Assembly (NCBI GenBank): GCA_030144725.1
Contig: JASKMD010000012.1
Location: forward strand, 7,053,095 to 7,117,094
Length of the DNA: 64,000 bases
Source of the DNA: Haematococcus lacustris
Lineage: Eukaryota; Chlorophyta; Chlorophyceae; Chlamydomonadales; Haematococcaceae
Reading direction: 5' to 3'
Below, piece after piece: positions 1-11,700 of this stretch; within the stretch, counting starts at the first letter, position 1; each line of letters begins with the position of its first letter. Below the pieces are notes generated by a model, which was not told the DNA's origin, ran no database searches, and saw only the letters and a list, made by a program, of their open reading frames with translations. The translations under genes were made by a program, and so were the position numbers.

Positions 1-109
1 NNNNNNNNNNNNNNNNNNNNNNNNNNNNNNNNNNNNNNNNNNNNNNNNNNNNNNNNNNNNNNNNNNNNNNNNNNNNNNNNNNNNNNNNNNNNNNNNNNNN
101 NNNNNNNNN
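1..109. other. Leading run of N
   Basis: Unresolved bases at the window start. The feature that follows is therefore truncated at its 5' side. Confidence 0.99.
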
Positions 110-910
110 CCACGCCAGGAAGTGTGCCGTGCCTTCCTGGCCGACGCTGTGCAGCCAAGTGTGAAGGCCTGCAGCGAGCGGGCGGTGATTGACAGCCTGC
201 TGCTGGGTTTTCTCGTTCGGGGCCTGTTTACCCTGCACGCAGCCGTCCAGCTCGACGCGCAAGGCCAGCCACAGACATACACAGACACATTCCAGTCTCC
301 GAGGCGGACATCCCGGACCTGAACTGCGATAATTTGTTCCGACAGCTGTGCCGCGGCTTGCCCGGAGACGGCGCAAACATTCGGCCAAGCGCAGCAGTCG
401 CTGCCGTGCTGGCCGCGCACCCCGACCTCCGCGCCCGCCTCGCAGCAATCCCACGCTACCACCCTGACACCAACATGGTGGACACCGTCGGCACGCATGC
501 TCACGCTGCTCTTCGCAGGCAGGCTCAAGTCAGTGTCCCTGGCTGGGGCTAAGGTCCTGGTGGGCCCTAACGAGCACCAGAGCAGATTTAGGCTCAGGGG
601 GCTGGGTGGTGGGCACCTGCCAGCCTGGTCAAAGCGTCTGTGCGCCGCATGGTGTGTGGGTTGGAGGTCAGCTGGCTGGTGGGGGAGGTGGGGTGGTGGT
701 GACTCCAGCCATGCAGGCTGAGGTGGCTTTGCAGCGGGGCCTGCTGGGGCTTGAGGAGGGGGAGAAGGTGGATCATGACTGGCTGGAGGACCCAGCAAAC
801 TGGGGCCGGCTGCTGCGCCATGCGGTGCACACCTCCAGAGAGATGGAGGCAGCCATGGCAGCCTGGCAGTTGGATATGGGTGCCCTGGCAGCAAAAAAAA
901 AAAAAAAAAG
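110..910 (+). mobile_element. Broken mobile-element coding fragment, possibly the N-terminal part of the Fanzor-like family
   Basis: Protein-like stretches lie in different frames. Frame one (about 122-300) reads through AFLADAVQPSVKACSERAV; a frame change near 280-330 leads to FRQLCRGLPGDGANIRP and then PDLRARLAAIPRYHPDTN (about 334-480). A third stretch (about 711-900) reads DWLEDPANWGRLLRHAVHTS and runs into a lysine run encoded by 17 consecutive A (893-909). The frame breaks and the lack of a complete ORF indicate a decayed coding sequence. From memory, such segments resemble the N-terminal half of repetitive Fanzor-like proteins in chlamydomonadalean genomes, the same family as the C-terminal fragments at 14.0 kb and 43 kb. 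That link is not shown by the window itself. It could equally be another transposon protein. Confidence 0.3.
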
Positions 911-2236
911 ACTACTCCCCCCGAAGCTTCAGGGGGCGTGCACTAAGGAACCGCGCGCCGCTTCTGGTCTTTCACATCATGGGAGGGGCCCCCGCGGGCT
1001 GACGTATGCCTAAAGGGCGCTCTCACAGCACGACACGCCCCGGCTCGGAAACGTGTCTACCCTCCTAAGCTTCATAGGAAATTAGCCTACTCCACTCCAG
1101 CTCCCACCCCGCACGATGGCGGGCACTGCCCTCAAGAGAGATCGATTACGATTCGGGTCCTAACCCGGTTGATGTACCCTGGCAGCAGGCTGAGCCCACC
1201 AACCTGTTGACGAGGCCCCCCCGCCCCCCCACTCCCTATGCTGGGCCGGACATTTTTGCACGGATGAGGCCGCCGAATCGTGCGATGAGCTGCTTACGGC
1301 TTGACTAGAGTGCGGCCAGCCCCAGCGGTTTGCCGGGTGGCTGGCCCCCAAGTTGGGGGCCCCAACACGCGACGTGTTTTGGCGCCACGCAGACACTCTT
1401 AGCAACCGCTGTAGGCAGCTTGGACCCAGCGCGACGTGAACGGCGCATCCAAACTAGTTTTTAAACCAGCATGCAACAGCGCTTTAAACCGCATTCTTCA
1501 ACACGGGTTCAGTCCACATGTGACAGCAATGTCAAGGTGGTCTCCACATCAGTGTTTGTGGTTCTTTTGCAGCCAAACGCAGCTAGAATTAGTAAAAATG
1601 ATGCAGAAACTGAGCTGATATGAGTATCACCCCCCACACATGAAACGGCCCACACATCAAGATAACGCGGATCTGTTTTCCAGACACATTAGGTGACCAC
1701 ACAAGGAGCCGCGCTGAACTGGCTATTCATCATATGACGTCCTCGTTGGACGTCCTCGTTGGAGGAGGTGCACGCTGTTCGGGTGCAGGGACAGGCTGCA
1801 AGCCATGCCACCACTCTCAACATGTCACCAGCACTAGCACTAGCACTAGAACACATGTCAGGGGGGGGTACTGCGCCCGACGAAAATTCAAACACTTAAA
1901 AAGCTGGGCCGCTGAGCGCGATAGCTGTTCTCTGATCACAGCCCCACTAAGTAGGCTATGCCCAACACAACGCGACCTAATCTCTCAGCACCCCCGCCCG
2001 CCCCGTCACAGGTGCACATCAGCCCGAGCAGCCCGCTAGCTTCGCTTTGATGAGCTGCACCGCCCTGCACAAAAATCGCTGTAAAACTATTAAAGACCGG
2101 TCGGACTTTATCAGGGGTGCAGCCAATGGCGGGGGTGACCCTCAGTAAATAGGCCTCCGCCGTGAACCCACGCTTGCTGTCTTCATTTCATTTCAACCGC
2201 CCTACACCAGTGTTTACAGTTTGGCTCACAGTTACC
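911..2236. other. Intergenic, no gene recognised
   Basis: No ORF here has a recognisable domain or consistent splice signals. A short direct repeat (ACGTCCTCGTTGG, twice, about 1737-1762) and a (CACTAG)n-like stretch at about 1833-1850 are visible. The segment at about 2005-2110 resembles 4925-5030 and is listed separately. Confidence 0.6.
2005..2110 (+). repeat. Diverged copy of a segment also present at 4925-5030
   Basis: Both segments share CACATCAGCCCGAGCAGCCC followed by GCTAGC, a GAGCTGCACCGC block and TCGCTGTAAAACT. The second copy lies inside the TIR element at 2929-5414, so this is probably a remnant of a related element. Confidence 0.7.
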
Positions 2237-2336
2237 CAGCCCCCTTGTCCCTCACTAGAGCCTCCATTTGAGCCGGACCAGTAGTGGCCACTAGCAGCCA
2301 CTAGTGGGAATAAACTAGTGGGCAATAGTGGCCCGA
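2237..2336 (-). repeat. Solo copy of the Fanzor-family tail terminus
   Basis: This 100-bp block begins CAGCCCCCTTGTCCCTCACT and contains overlapping inverted repeats (GTAGTGGCCACTAGCAGCCA, then CACTAGTG), ending at AGTGGCCCGA. The same block forms the outer end of the tails at 42595, 21826 and 14698. Here it stands alone with no coding part. Strand is given by analogy with the 42.6-kb copy, where coding reads toward this end from the minus strand. Confidence 0.75.
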
Positions 2337-2928
2337 TCCAGCAGTTACCCAGCCTAACAGAGCCCAAGCATGACTACTGTCTCTACACTCACCATTCAGC
2401 CTGTCAAGAGCCAAAGCCCTCAATTAATTCAGGACTGCACCGGTGCAAATGGCGTACCCAGGTGGCGTGGCATCTCTGTAATCCAAGCTCTCTTTGGGAA
2501 AGGATTATGTCGTATGCATAGGCAATAGTATCAGGTTGGCATGTTGTCACTGCCTGCACATGACAATGTGACGAGGTGTGGGCCCTGGCACCAGTGCCCA
2601 CAGCCCCAATCTATCAACCAACCTCAGCACCCCCCTGTGACCATGGCAGCCATGCTATTAGACCCTGTTCTTGACAATTATAACCAATCTGCATGAGCCG
2701 CGGGCCTGCTGTTGGTAGCATCTCAGCAGACGGCATTGTAGCATGGCCAGAACAAGCCACAGCGACAGCGACATAACCAACATGTTGATTTTTACCTCAG
2801 CCCCAATAGACATGGCATGATGGGTGTGGGTGACACTGCTCAGGCCGCCGGCCAAAAGCATGGTAGCAATTCAGCTTGTTGTGTCTTGTTCTAGACAGAG
2901 TTGCTGCGGCCGTCTGTGTGACACAATT
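2337..2928. other. Intergenic, nothing recognised
   Basis: About 590 bp with no supported gene. It ends at the ATT (2926-2928) that is the likely target-site duplication of the next element. Confidence 0.5.
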
Positions 2929-3078
2929 AGAGCGTGACCCGGAATGTTAAACCATCTTTAACCATCTTTAACCAAGGGAAAAAGTTTACCCAATCTTTAA
3001 CACAACCGCCAGGTCGCACTCCGTAGCCGTGATGGAAGGCGAAGCAACCGCGATGGCTAATGGCTACACTCCGACCCC
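2929..3078 (+). repeat. Left terminal inverted repeat of element B
   Basis: Inverted counterpart of 5265-5414. The outer end is AGAGCGTGACCC and the inner end CTACACTCCGACCCC. Confidence 0.9.
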
Positions 3079-3227
3079 TACTGCGGCTCTTGTCGGTGCA
3101 TGTCTCAGGGTGTCCCAACATGGAATTCATGCAAGTACTCGCTACAACGTCCACCGATTTCGATAGCGTTTGTTGCATTGGCACCTGCAAATTACTCCGC
3201 ATCTACTGGCAGGCGGCGCGTTAATCC

Positions 3228-3566
3228 TTGCATCAGAGTCCGTGCCGGCGCAAGCGAGCGCGGACACACCTCAGCTGCTCACTATCGATTGTTCTAGTGG
3301 TGAGTAGCGGCACCAATGAGCGAACTGCGCTTGGCATCGAGCCTGAAGTACAATCTATGTTTAGCCCGCCAGGCTCACTCCGCGAGCCTTTCATTGGTGC
3401 AGGAGGCGTCGGAAGACCGTCGAGGGGCAAGTTACTGCTCGACATTGCAACAAACGCGGAGAATGTGCGTCTCTCTCTCGCCAGTCACACAGGAAAAGGG
3501 ACCCCCATCCACAAAGTAGTATGTTGTGAGCTGACCACTGCGACTTTTCAGACTCTCGATCTGTAA
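3228..3566 (+). CDS. Family A upstream ORF, unknown function
   Basis: An open frame of about 110 codons whose central part (residues from IEPEVQSMFSPPGSLREPFI onward) is also encoded in copy 2 at 44247-44597. In the conserved block most base differences between copies fall at third codon positions (for example CCA/CCT, GAA/GAG, TCA/TCT), so the protein appears to have been under selection in the family. I do not recognise the domain. A true start and splicing are not established. Confidence 0.4.
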   Translation: MHQSPCRRKRARTHLSCSLSIVLVVSSGTNERTALGIEPEVQSMFSPPGSLREPFIGAGGVGRPSRGKLLLDIATNAENVRLSLASHTGKGTPIHKVVCCELTTATFQTLDL

Positions 3567-3677
3567 CTCTGTTCCTTACTCAACGTCACAGCTGCTGGAG
3601 AAGAAAGCACGTCATTTCATTGAGTAGGCTTGTGGGAACATACTTTGGCGTGACCTAACTTTGCCTTGCAGTGCTGA

Positions 3678-3960
3678 CTAGCCCAACCGGACCACCCCCT
3701 GGCAGCCCCACCACCACCCCCTCCCAGCCTCCTGGCCTCCCAGCCTCCCAGCCTCCCAGCCTCCCAGCCTCCCAGCCTCCCAGCCTCCCAGCCTCCTAGC
3801 CTCCCAGCACACCCTCCCAGCCACCTGGGCCACCCCCTCCCAGCCCCAACCCCACCACCTCCCAACCCCTCCCACCCCCTCCCAGCCCCAGCCCCGCCCT
3901 CCTACCCCCTCCCACCCCCTCCCATCCCCAGCCCCGCCCTCCCACCCCCTCCCAGCCCCA
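3678..3960. repeat. C-rich CCCAGCCTCC-type low-complexity tract
   Basis: CAGCCTCC/CCCAGCCCC repeats inside element A. The equivalent tract in copy 2 is at about 44700-44990. Open frames through it on either strand are composition artefacts. Confidence 0.9.
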
Positions 3961-4464
3961 ATGGCGCCCAGCCGGCGGCGAGCTCAGCTCCAAGGCGTGC
4001 CCCCCCCTCCTGCTGCACCCCCTGGGCAGCAGCAGGCAGCTGGTGCTGATGCCGCCCCTGACCTGCCCCCCACTCCTGCTGCACCCCCCTGGCAGCAGCA
4101 GGCAGCTGGTGCTGGTGCCGCCCCTGACCTGCCCCCCACTCCTGCTGCACCCCCCTGGCAGCAGCAGGCAGCTGGTGCTGGTGCCGCCCCTGACCTGCCC
4201 CCCACTCCTGCTGCACCCCCCTGGCAGCAGCAGGCAGCTGGTGCTGGTGCCGCCCCTGACCTGCCTCCCCCTCCTGCTGCACCCCCCTGGCAGCAGCAGG
4301 CAGCTGGTGCTGGTGCTTCCCCTGGGCTGCCCACCCCTCCAGCTGAGCAGCAGGGGGTCAGGGCGGAGTTGGACACAAGCTGGACACGCAAGCGGAGGGC
4401 GGGCGGGAGGGATCGGACCCAACATATCGAGCAAGGTAACGTAGCAATGGCCCACACACCTTGA
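3961..4464 (+). CDS. Pro/Ala/Gln-rich repeat ORF of element A (truncated)
   Basis: Encodes about five 22-residue repeats with core PPWQQQAAGAGAAPDL (66-bp DNA units, about 4010-4330), then a basic tail with TRKRRAGGRDRTQ. The same protein end is encoded in copy 2. Low complexity, with possible nuclear-localisation-type basic residues after the repeats; function unknown. The ATG at 3961 is simply the first in frame, because the upstream SAP-like part found in copy 2 is deleted here. Confidence 0.4.
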   Translation: MAPSRRRAQLQGVPPPPAAPPGQQQAAGADAAPDLPPTPAAPPWQQQAAGAGAAPDLPPTPAAPPWQQQAAGAGAAPDLPPTPAAPPWQQQAAGAGAAPDLPPPPAAPPWQQQAAGAGASPGLPTPPAEQQGVRAELDTSWTRKRRAGGRDRTQHIEQGNVAMAHTP

Positions 4465-5097
4465 GTGGCCTTACCGAGTGGCCAGGTAGTATGTACTACT
4501 CACGTAGCGGTCAAGCAATGCAGCAGCCTTGTATACTTCCGAGCATGGGTTGAGGGGCGTCGTTACATCGGTTTGGCGTGCCATGTGCAATGTTTTGACT
4601 GCGGCGACTGTCCCTGACTGTTTGCAGATGCTACTGGGCCACGTCGGTCGCGGCGGTCGGTCGCGGCGAGCCCCGCATGAGCAAAACTGGCATGCATTTG
4701 AATGTCAAGATTTGAGCCGCCTTAGCACTCAGCACACTGCACAATATTTAATGATACATGTTTCACCGCATAGCTGACGGAGTCCTCTATCCAGGCATGT
4801 GCAAAACATAAATAGAAACCACGTGGCTGAGACGCGGCGTCGTTTTGATTACCAGGGGTCGGTTTCCTATCATTTCCTGTCATTTTTTGTTAGTTGGGGT
4901 CGCCTGAGCATGTCTCAACATGCGCATCGGAACGCACATCAGCCCGAGCAGCCCGCTAGCCTCGCGCTGGTGAGCTGCACCGCTCTGCGCAAGAGTCGCT
5001 GTAAAACTCTCAAAGATCAATAAGATCGGGGGTAACCAACTGGTCGGAACTATCGCCAAACCCCAATTGCACTCCGGGTCGTCAGGGTGTTAGGCTG

Positions 5098-5180
5098 GAC
5101 TGGTTAAAGATGGTTAAAGATTTGTTAAAGCACTTTAAAGGCCCAAAACATCAGGAAGTTAGTTTAACCAGTCGCGCTCT
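5098..5180. repeat. Internal imperfect palindrome in element B
   Basis: GACTGGTTAAA and TTTAACCAGTC are inverted across about 75 bp. The right arm is followed by CGCGCTCTAGA, which resembles the outer TIR end, so this may be an older nested end. Confidence 0.55.
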
Positions 5181-5264
5181 AGACACAATGCACCCGTAGG
5201 GCTTCCTCCTCAATCGACATCTTTGTCACAGTGCCTGCTACAACCTAAAGGCTAAGGGCCTGAT

Positions 5265-5414
5265 GGGGTCGGAGTGTAGCCATTAGCCATCGCGGTTGCT
5301 TCGCCTTCCATCACGGCTACGGAGTGCGACCTGGCGGTTGTGTTAAAGATTGGTTAAACTTTTTCCCTTGGTTAAAGATGGTTAAAGATGGTTTAACATT
5401 CCGGGTCACGCTCT
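5265..5414 (-). repeat. Right terminal inverted repeat of element B
   Basis: Inverted counterpart of 2929-3078, ending ...GGGTCACGCTCT, followed by ATT. Confidence 0.9.
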
Positions 5415-5540
5415 ATTCACTGTGCACGGCCTACTGACTGGATAATCATCTAAAGTGGGTGAGAGGTAGTTGGCTGGGTTGCCTACATTGTGAATCATCT
5501 AGCATAATATTTGGCGCAGTGAGTGCAGAGTTAAAGCCGT

Positions 5541-5584
5541 CCTACTACCAAGGGTAGGTTTTCTGTTAGTCGGGGTCCCCCGAG
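5541..5584 (+). repeat. Remnant of a family A right end
   Basis: ACTACCAAGGGTAGG ... GTTAGTCGGGGTCCCCCGAG is a diverged match to the last ~45 bp of family A (compare 4850-4907 and 46936-46995). No duplication or left end is seen nearby. Confidence 0.5.
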
Positions 5585-5746
5585 CCCATGTGTACTATTG
5601 CATCGGACAAAGTATCGCTATACTTACTGTAGCACGACACTGCACTTCTCGATCTACTTGTTAATGAGTGAACAGTCGTGCACATGATATCGGTCAAACT
5701 AGACGTGTTGGTCCGAAAAGAGTCGCGCTGAAGAGAAGCAGCAACT

Positions 5747-8700
5747 ATGGCTATGAACGGCTCCTGCAGCCGCTCTTTGGCTGCGCACTGGTCGTTGACC
5801 AGAGCTCTTGTGTTTGGCATAGCATCCGTGTTGCTGCTGCACGTGACATCCAGCACAGCCCAGCCACCACCTCCGTCGCCACCAAGTGCCAGCCCTACCT
5901 CCTCTCAGCTAACAGCCACCTTCCAAACTTCATCCTGTCCCCTTGGGCAGTTCTTTGACATATCCATTCCTGCATGCTCATCTTGTCCAACGGTGGGAAT
6001 CCAGGCAACACTAGTGTATGGGTAGCCTTGAGTTTCAACCAGCTCGTCCACATCACCTGTGCAGGGATCCTTTCCTTCTTCAAACCAGCTCACATGCATC
6101 AGCTGTGATGGCACCTCAGGCAGCACCTACAACTTTGATGTGTCCACTGGCAGTGCAATCTACCAGACCTGGTCACCTGCAAGGAATGCTTCGACCGCTT
6201 CCTGTGCCTGTGCCGCCAGCGCCAGTACAGCGTCAGTGGTGGCTACAGTGACCACCACAGGTGCCAGCTTGCAACGTTGCGTTACCTGCCCCTCCGGAAC
6301 CCAGCCCAATCCCAGCCGTACACAGTGCGTGCCCTCATCCGGCATCCTGGCCAGCACCACACCTCTTCAAGACCTCCAATTTGTGCTGAATGCGCTGTCA
6401 CTAAGCATCAACATTGGCACAGCCACCCAGGTATGGCACCTGGATATTGTGGCTTGATCCACAGCCCAGCCAGCCTGCACTGCACACTTCATTTGAGTAC
6501 ACAGTGCTACAGCACAGCAGGCAGTCTAGCTGAGCCTGCATGTCCTGCATAGATCCACACCCAATTCTAAAAGAGCTAGGATATCAACACCACATCAACC
6601 AGCTTTAACATGCAAGAAAACACGGTCATCAGAAGGGGATGTGCTGGTGTTGTTTCTGCCTGCACAGGCTAGCTTTCCCACCACCTCCGTGTCCAGCTCC
6701 TTGCCGTTGACAAATTTGCTTGGCCCCTCAGCCAAGGCCTGCTTTGTAGGGCAAGATCGGGCTGCTTGCAATGCGGTGGCCAACCTGTGCGTCCTACAAA
6801 ACTACAACGGGTATGTGCACTGGCAGTGGCACGCCACATCACCTTGCCCCTCACCTTATATCATGCATCCCCTGGCTTTGTTGCGGGTTTGGACCTGGGC
6901 CTCAGGCCCATACATGATAAGGGAACGGTTGCTGGCTGCCCCCAGGCCACTGATACAAGGGATATGCACCCTTCTCAAATTGCTCAAATGAGCAATTTCT
7001 TTGATTTCTTAACAGCCCTCTGCTGTCGCCTGCAATGCTTCTCTGCTTTCGTTGCTGCTCCTCTCCTCACCCGCAGAGACTCTGCAGCCTGCCGTCTGTA
7101 TGATGCTCTGGTGATTGCCCTCAGCGGCAGCAGCACCACACGGCGCCAGCAGACCAGCGTGCGTCCCAACACTGGGCCGCTGCCCTGGCTGTACTATGGC
7201 TCAAACACCTATTCAACCGCCACAGATGTGCAGCTGAAGTGGGTGCACAGCTCAGCCGTCTAGGGCGCATGCATATGCATACATACGTGGGCGTTGAGTC
7301 TTGCTGTCACTGACTGATGTGTGTTCACTCGTCCGGTCCCTGCCCTTGCTTTACTCAGCCTCCAGTTCGCTGATGGTGACCTGGCCAGTGGCACAGCCTC
7401 CCGCCTCACCTTCCAGCTGTCCACCTACGCTTTGAATGGAAGCTGGCTAGGCTTCAAGCAATGGACCTCCCAGTTCCAACTGTGTGGCAGCAGCAAGTGG
7501 GAATCCAGCAAGTGGCTGCAGTGAGTACACGGGTACACAGTTGCAAGCACTTGGGGTGCCCGCCAAGGAGCTCAGGCTAGACAAGGGTGAGGAAGGGCAT
7601 GTACAATGGCGGTAGCTTGCAGGCTGTTACCACATGTTCGCTCCATTTCTGGAGCTTGCCTGACTGCGGTCAGCTTGTCACAACCCTGCCTCTGCTGGTT
7701 AACCTGCCACAGGTTTGGTTGGGGCTATGTGAACAGCTGTGGTCTGGACCTGGCTGCCCTGATGACAGAGCTGCCTCCCAGCAGGGAGCCGCTGTTCTAC
7801 GACCTGTTCCTCCAGACCAGCCCCAGCCTGATGTACCCTGTGCCGGTGAAGGTGGCGAACTATGACCAGTACATGAGCAGCACAGACCCCGGTGCAGGTA
7901 AGGAACAGGCTGGGTCACCACTCTCATCAGTAACTTAGCTGGGGAGGTGTTAGCTCAGTGCTAGAAAAACCATCTCAATGCAACACCACATATCCCCTAC
8001 AATATAGCTGATTGCCTGACTGCCGCCTTTCACCCACCTAGAGTTGCGGATTTTCCACAGTCCAGCGCTTGTGTGCTCCTTGCCCTTCACGGGCAACCAT
8101 GGCCAGGTGGGCCACACGCCACGTGAAACCCAAAAAAACCTCCTGATATAACTCCACCCCAACAGACCCTGCAAATGCACCTTCCACTCTCTTGTTCACA
8201 GCATCATGTTGCGCCACCTCATGTTCTGGGTCGGGGTGGACCTGCTATGAACCGTGGTCTCACTGCCCACCATGTCGGGCTGCCTCTTGCCTCACAGGGG
8301 CAGTGCGCCGTTTCTATGTCCTGGACGGCAGCCTGGGCACTGGGCAGCCCAGCTCAACAGCAACAGCAGCCACACAGCCTTCCAGCCTGGAGGTACTGCA
8401 GTATGCCAGTGCCATGCGGCTGGTGATCAGCCTGAGGAGTGAACCCCGATCCACCATCTTCCCCCCTCAACTTTCCATCACGTGAGTCATCATGGCTCTA
8501 AGGTGCAGAGGAGGCTTGGCCCATTGGGGTGGGAGGACATAGGTCCAGTGCCAGACTGGCACATGGGCCTGGTGGCATTGGGAGTCCAGGGCCTGAACGT
8601 TGCAAAGTGGGCTGGGCAGTGAAGGTGCCAGGGCAGGTGAAGGAGAGGTAGTGAGTGCTGCCAGGGGTAAGCAAAGGGGTACCAACTAGCGTGACGGATG

Positions 8701-11700
8701 GTACAAAGGGGCCCTGTGTGTGGGGGTTGAAGGTGTATGCAATGCACATGATAAATGTGTTCCCCACCTGCTTGCCCCCTGCTCTGGCTGCAGCTACACG
8801 TCACGGGTGGTAGACATTGAGCCTACCGCCCAGCAGCCCTGTAGCTTCAGCGTGGCCTATGTGAACTCCGATGGTCTTGGCACACGCTTCTGGTACGCTT
8901 GGCAGACTATGCTCATCGTGTTTGAGGCTGTCATAGGCTTCCCCCTCTTCATGTGGCGTGTGTATGCTTTCCTGCGGCGGCGCAAAGGGGAGCAGTCTGA
9001 CCAAGTGAGCAATTGGCAAATAGAGGAGTTGTGGCTGGTGGATTTGCCACAGGCAGGTTAAGACAAGGGGGCAGGTGCAAAACAGGTGGAAGGCAATTGA
9101 GTAAAAAGCCAAATAGGGCTTTCATTGTGATCAGGTCGGACATGACTAAATCTCAAAACGACCAAGTTGTGCACACAGTCTGCGGCTCCAGCTCCAGCTT
9201 GCCTTGCCTCCACCACGGCTCCAAGCATGCTTTGCTGCCCCTCCTGCCTGCACACACCACCTGCACACCCGCTGCTCTGCAGGAACTAATCCCATTCGCC
9301 CTCATCACGCTCATTGACGTGGGCAGCCTGGCACTCTGTGTTGTGCTTGGCATCGTCTCCCTCTACTACCTCATCCTGTACAAGCTGCAAGAGTCTGTGC
9401 TGTTCCTGATGCTTCAAGACAGCGAGCTCTACAACTTCAGGTCTGAAGGGTGGCCTCCTGCACTGCTCTGCACTGCCTGAACCTGGGGATGCTTACTCAA
9501 ATGCAAGGCATGCAAGCACATTGCACAAAGCGGGCATCAGCGCACATTCATACACTGCAGACTCGTGCATGTTTTTTGTTCATCCCCCAAGACAGCACTG
9601 CGCCATCAGCACCCAGCCTGTTTCTCTATCCTGCCTCCTCCCTGCTCACCAGCTTCGCCCATGTACTTGCATGTCCAGGGTGACAGTCATCATCGCTATC
9701 ATAGGCCAGTCCCTGGCGCTGCTCTACCGCCTGCATCGCCAAATCAACGTGGATATATTCTTCTTGGACTGGGAAAAGCCTCGCAGCGTTCTGAGCAGGG
9801 ACGGTGAGGCAGGGCAGCGTCTGGGATCACTGGACAGTGTTTATCTCATCACGGCACCCAACACAACGCAAGTCAACTCACAAACCCTGACGAAATCTTA
9901 GCTCTTCATGACGCTGGCAGCCAGGCTAGGTACAGCAGCCAATGCTTGAAGACAGTCAGTCCTTGGCCCCGAACTGCTTGCTGTGTGACTGCTCCTCTCA
10001 GGCCAGCTTACCATCAACACCTGGCCTGGGTTGTTTCAATTTGTGCACCTCCACTACCACAGGCTCAGCCCCCCTGCCTGCTTGACCCACTGCACATCGC
10101 AGGCGGGCGGGAGGAAGAGGCTCCCATCAGTGCCTGGCGCATGCTGATGCTGGCCAACGAGCTCGCTGAGCTGCAGACCACGCGCGTCACCAGCACAGCC
10201 TTCACAATGCTCATGATGGTGTGTGACACCCTGGCTCGTCATCAGGCGTGCTGGTGAAGGGTGCAGCCAGCAGCATAGACATGGGAGAAGTGTCAGTGTG
10301 GTACAGGTTGTCGAAGATGTTGGTAGCGTGGTGTGCCATCGAGAGAGCCTGTACTGGCAGAGTCTGGTTGACTTCATGTGCTTCAGCAGCAAACAGTGTG
10401 ACCGCATACTGGTGTATGCCTTGCAATGATGATGTTGACCATGGCTATGTCTGCAGGTCATGATCCTGGTGGGCGCCAATGTCCAGGCCGCAGGGGACAT
10501 CACGCCCGATGCCTCGGACTTTGCTGCGTACAGACACACCCAGACCAGCATCATCCTGCGCTGGGGAGTGGAGGTGGCTTTCCTACTGGTGCTGTTCCTT
10601 GGCCAGTACCTGTTCCGCAAGCTGGTGTGGTTCCCATATGTGGGTGACCCCCTCACCAACTTCATCGACCTGATGTACCTGGCCAACATCAGGTATGTTG
10701 GCTGCAGGAGCATTACTACATGCGTCACGCCTGAGCTGCGGGCACCTAAGGCTGCATCCTGTATGCAGCACTCCAATCAGGGTGACTCGGTCAGTGTCAG
10801 GGTCAATTGGCTTGCCACACAGTTGCCAGGAAGGGTGTGCCGCGCATGATACAAGGGTGTGCCGCGCATGATACAAACACAGCCTGCTTAGTGTCTGCTT
10901 TGCTTTACGTTAGTGTGCCGTGTAGTGTTGCTGATAGTAGGCCATGCTGCAGTGTTCTAATGCGAAGAAGACAAAAAGACAATGCCTGATGCCTTGCCGT
11001 AGTGCGGTGGTGATGGACGACAAGCACACCGGGTACTACCTGCATGGTCGCAACCACTCACAACACTCCGACACCACCCTCAGGTGTGCCCACCAGGCAT
11101 GTGGGGCCTTGGCAGCTCCTGACAAGCTGTCGTCAACAGCAGGTCAACAGCCATTGAGGACCTCCTGCCTGCACCTCCAGTTGGGCCTATATGTGTGGCT
11201 TGTGTGCAGGCTATTGTCGCACCCAATGAAGGAGCCACAGTGAAGCTTGCAGCCTCTGCATCACAGCCACCAATGTGCATGAAAGCTCTCGTTGCTGCTG
11301 TGCAGGCAGCTGAACACCGAGCTTGACAAAGAGGGTGAGGGACTGGTGGCAAACAGAGGCCTGGTCACCAACAATCAAGGCGAGCCACGTTTGAACGAAA
11401 GCCAGCTGTTTGCCGTCTACATCCCGGACAGCCTGCGACAGCAGCTGGACCAGAAGATTCTGCGACAAGTGGAACAGGTGGGCCTAGAGAGCTGCCTTTC
11501 CTTGCGTCTTAGGCGCCCGTCTCTGAAACTTGCGTCACCGGCATGTGTGTGCGCTTGTGTGTGGGGAAAGGGGTGGGCCCTGTCCCCTGCCTGAACACGG
11601 CCCCTTTCAAGGGTTGCATACGTCTGATAGACTGGCATCCCAGCCTGGCTCCTGACCATAACCCTACTCTGCTATTGCCTTTCCTAGGCTGCTGCTGACG

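Larger units (their letters stand above)
3105..4907 (+). mobile_element. Short-TIR DNA transposon, family A, copy 1 (internally deleted)
   Basis: It starts TCAGGGTGTCCCAACATGG and ends GTTGGGGTCGCCTGA, a short imperfect inverted repeat. It is flanked by the direct 7-mer GCATGTC (3098-3104 and 4908-4914), the target duplication. It is nested inside element B. Compared with copy 2 (44115-46995) it lacks the region encoding the SAP-like part. It keeps the conserved upstream ORF (3228-3566), a C-rich tract, the 66-bp tandem repeat and the downstream tail (about 4340-4900). No recognisable transposase is present. Confidence 0.85.
2929..5414. mobile_element. TIR element with ~150-bp terminal inverted repeats (family B)
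   Basis: Positions 2929-3078 and 5265-5414 are near-perfect inverted repeats of 150 bp; I see one mismatch, in the stretch after AAAAAGTTTA. The ends read AGAGCGTGACCCGGAATG. ATT on both sides (2926-2928 and 5415-5417) would be a 3-bp target duplication, or a TA duplication if the ends are moved by one base. Between the repeats lies an unrelated element (3105-4907) with its own duplication, so the original B element was only about 0.68 kb. No transposase is visible, so it is non-autonomous. The TIRs contain repeated TTTAACCATC blocks. Superfamily not assigned; a 3-bp duplication would suit PIF/Harbinger but is not diagnostic. Confidence 0.85.

Noticed and set aside
5098..5180. Palindrome as an independent MITE
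   Set aside because: No target duplication was found; more likely an internal part of element B.
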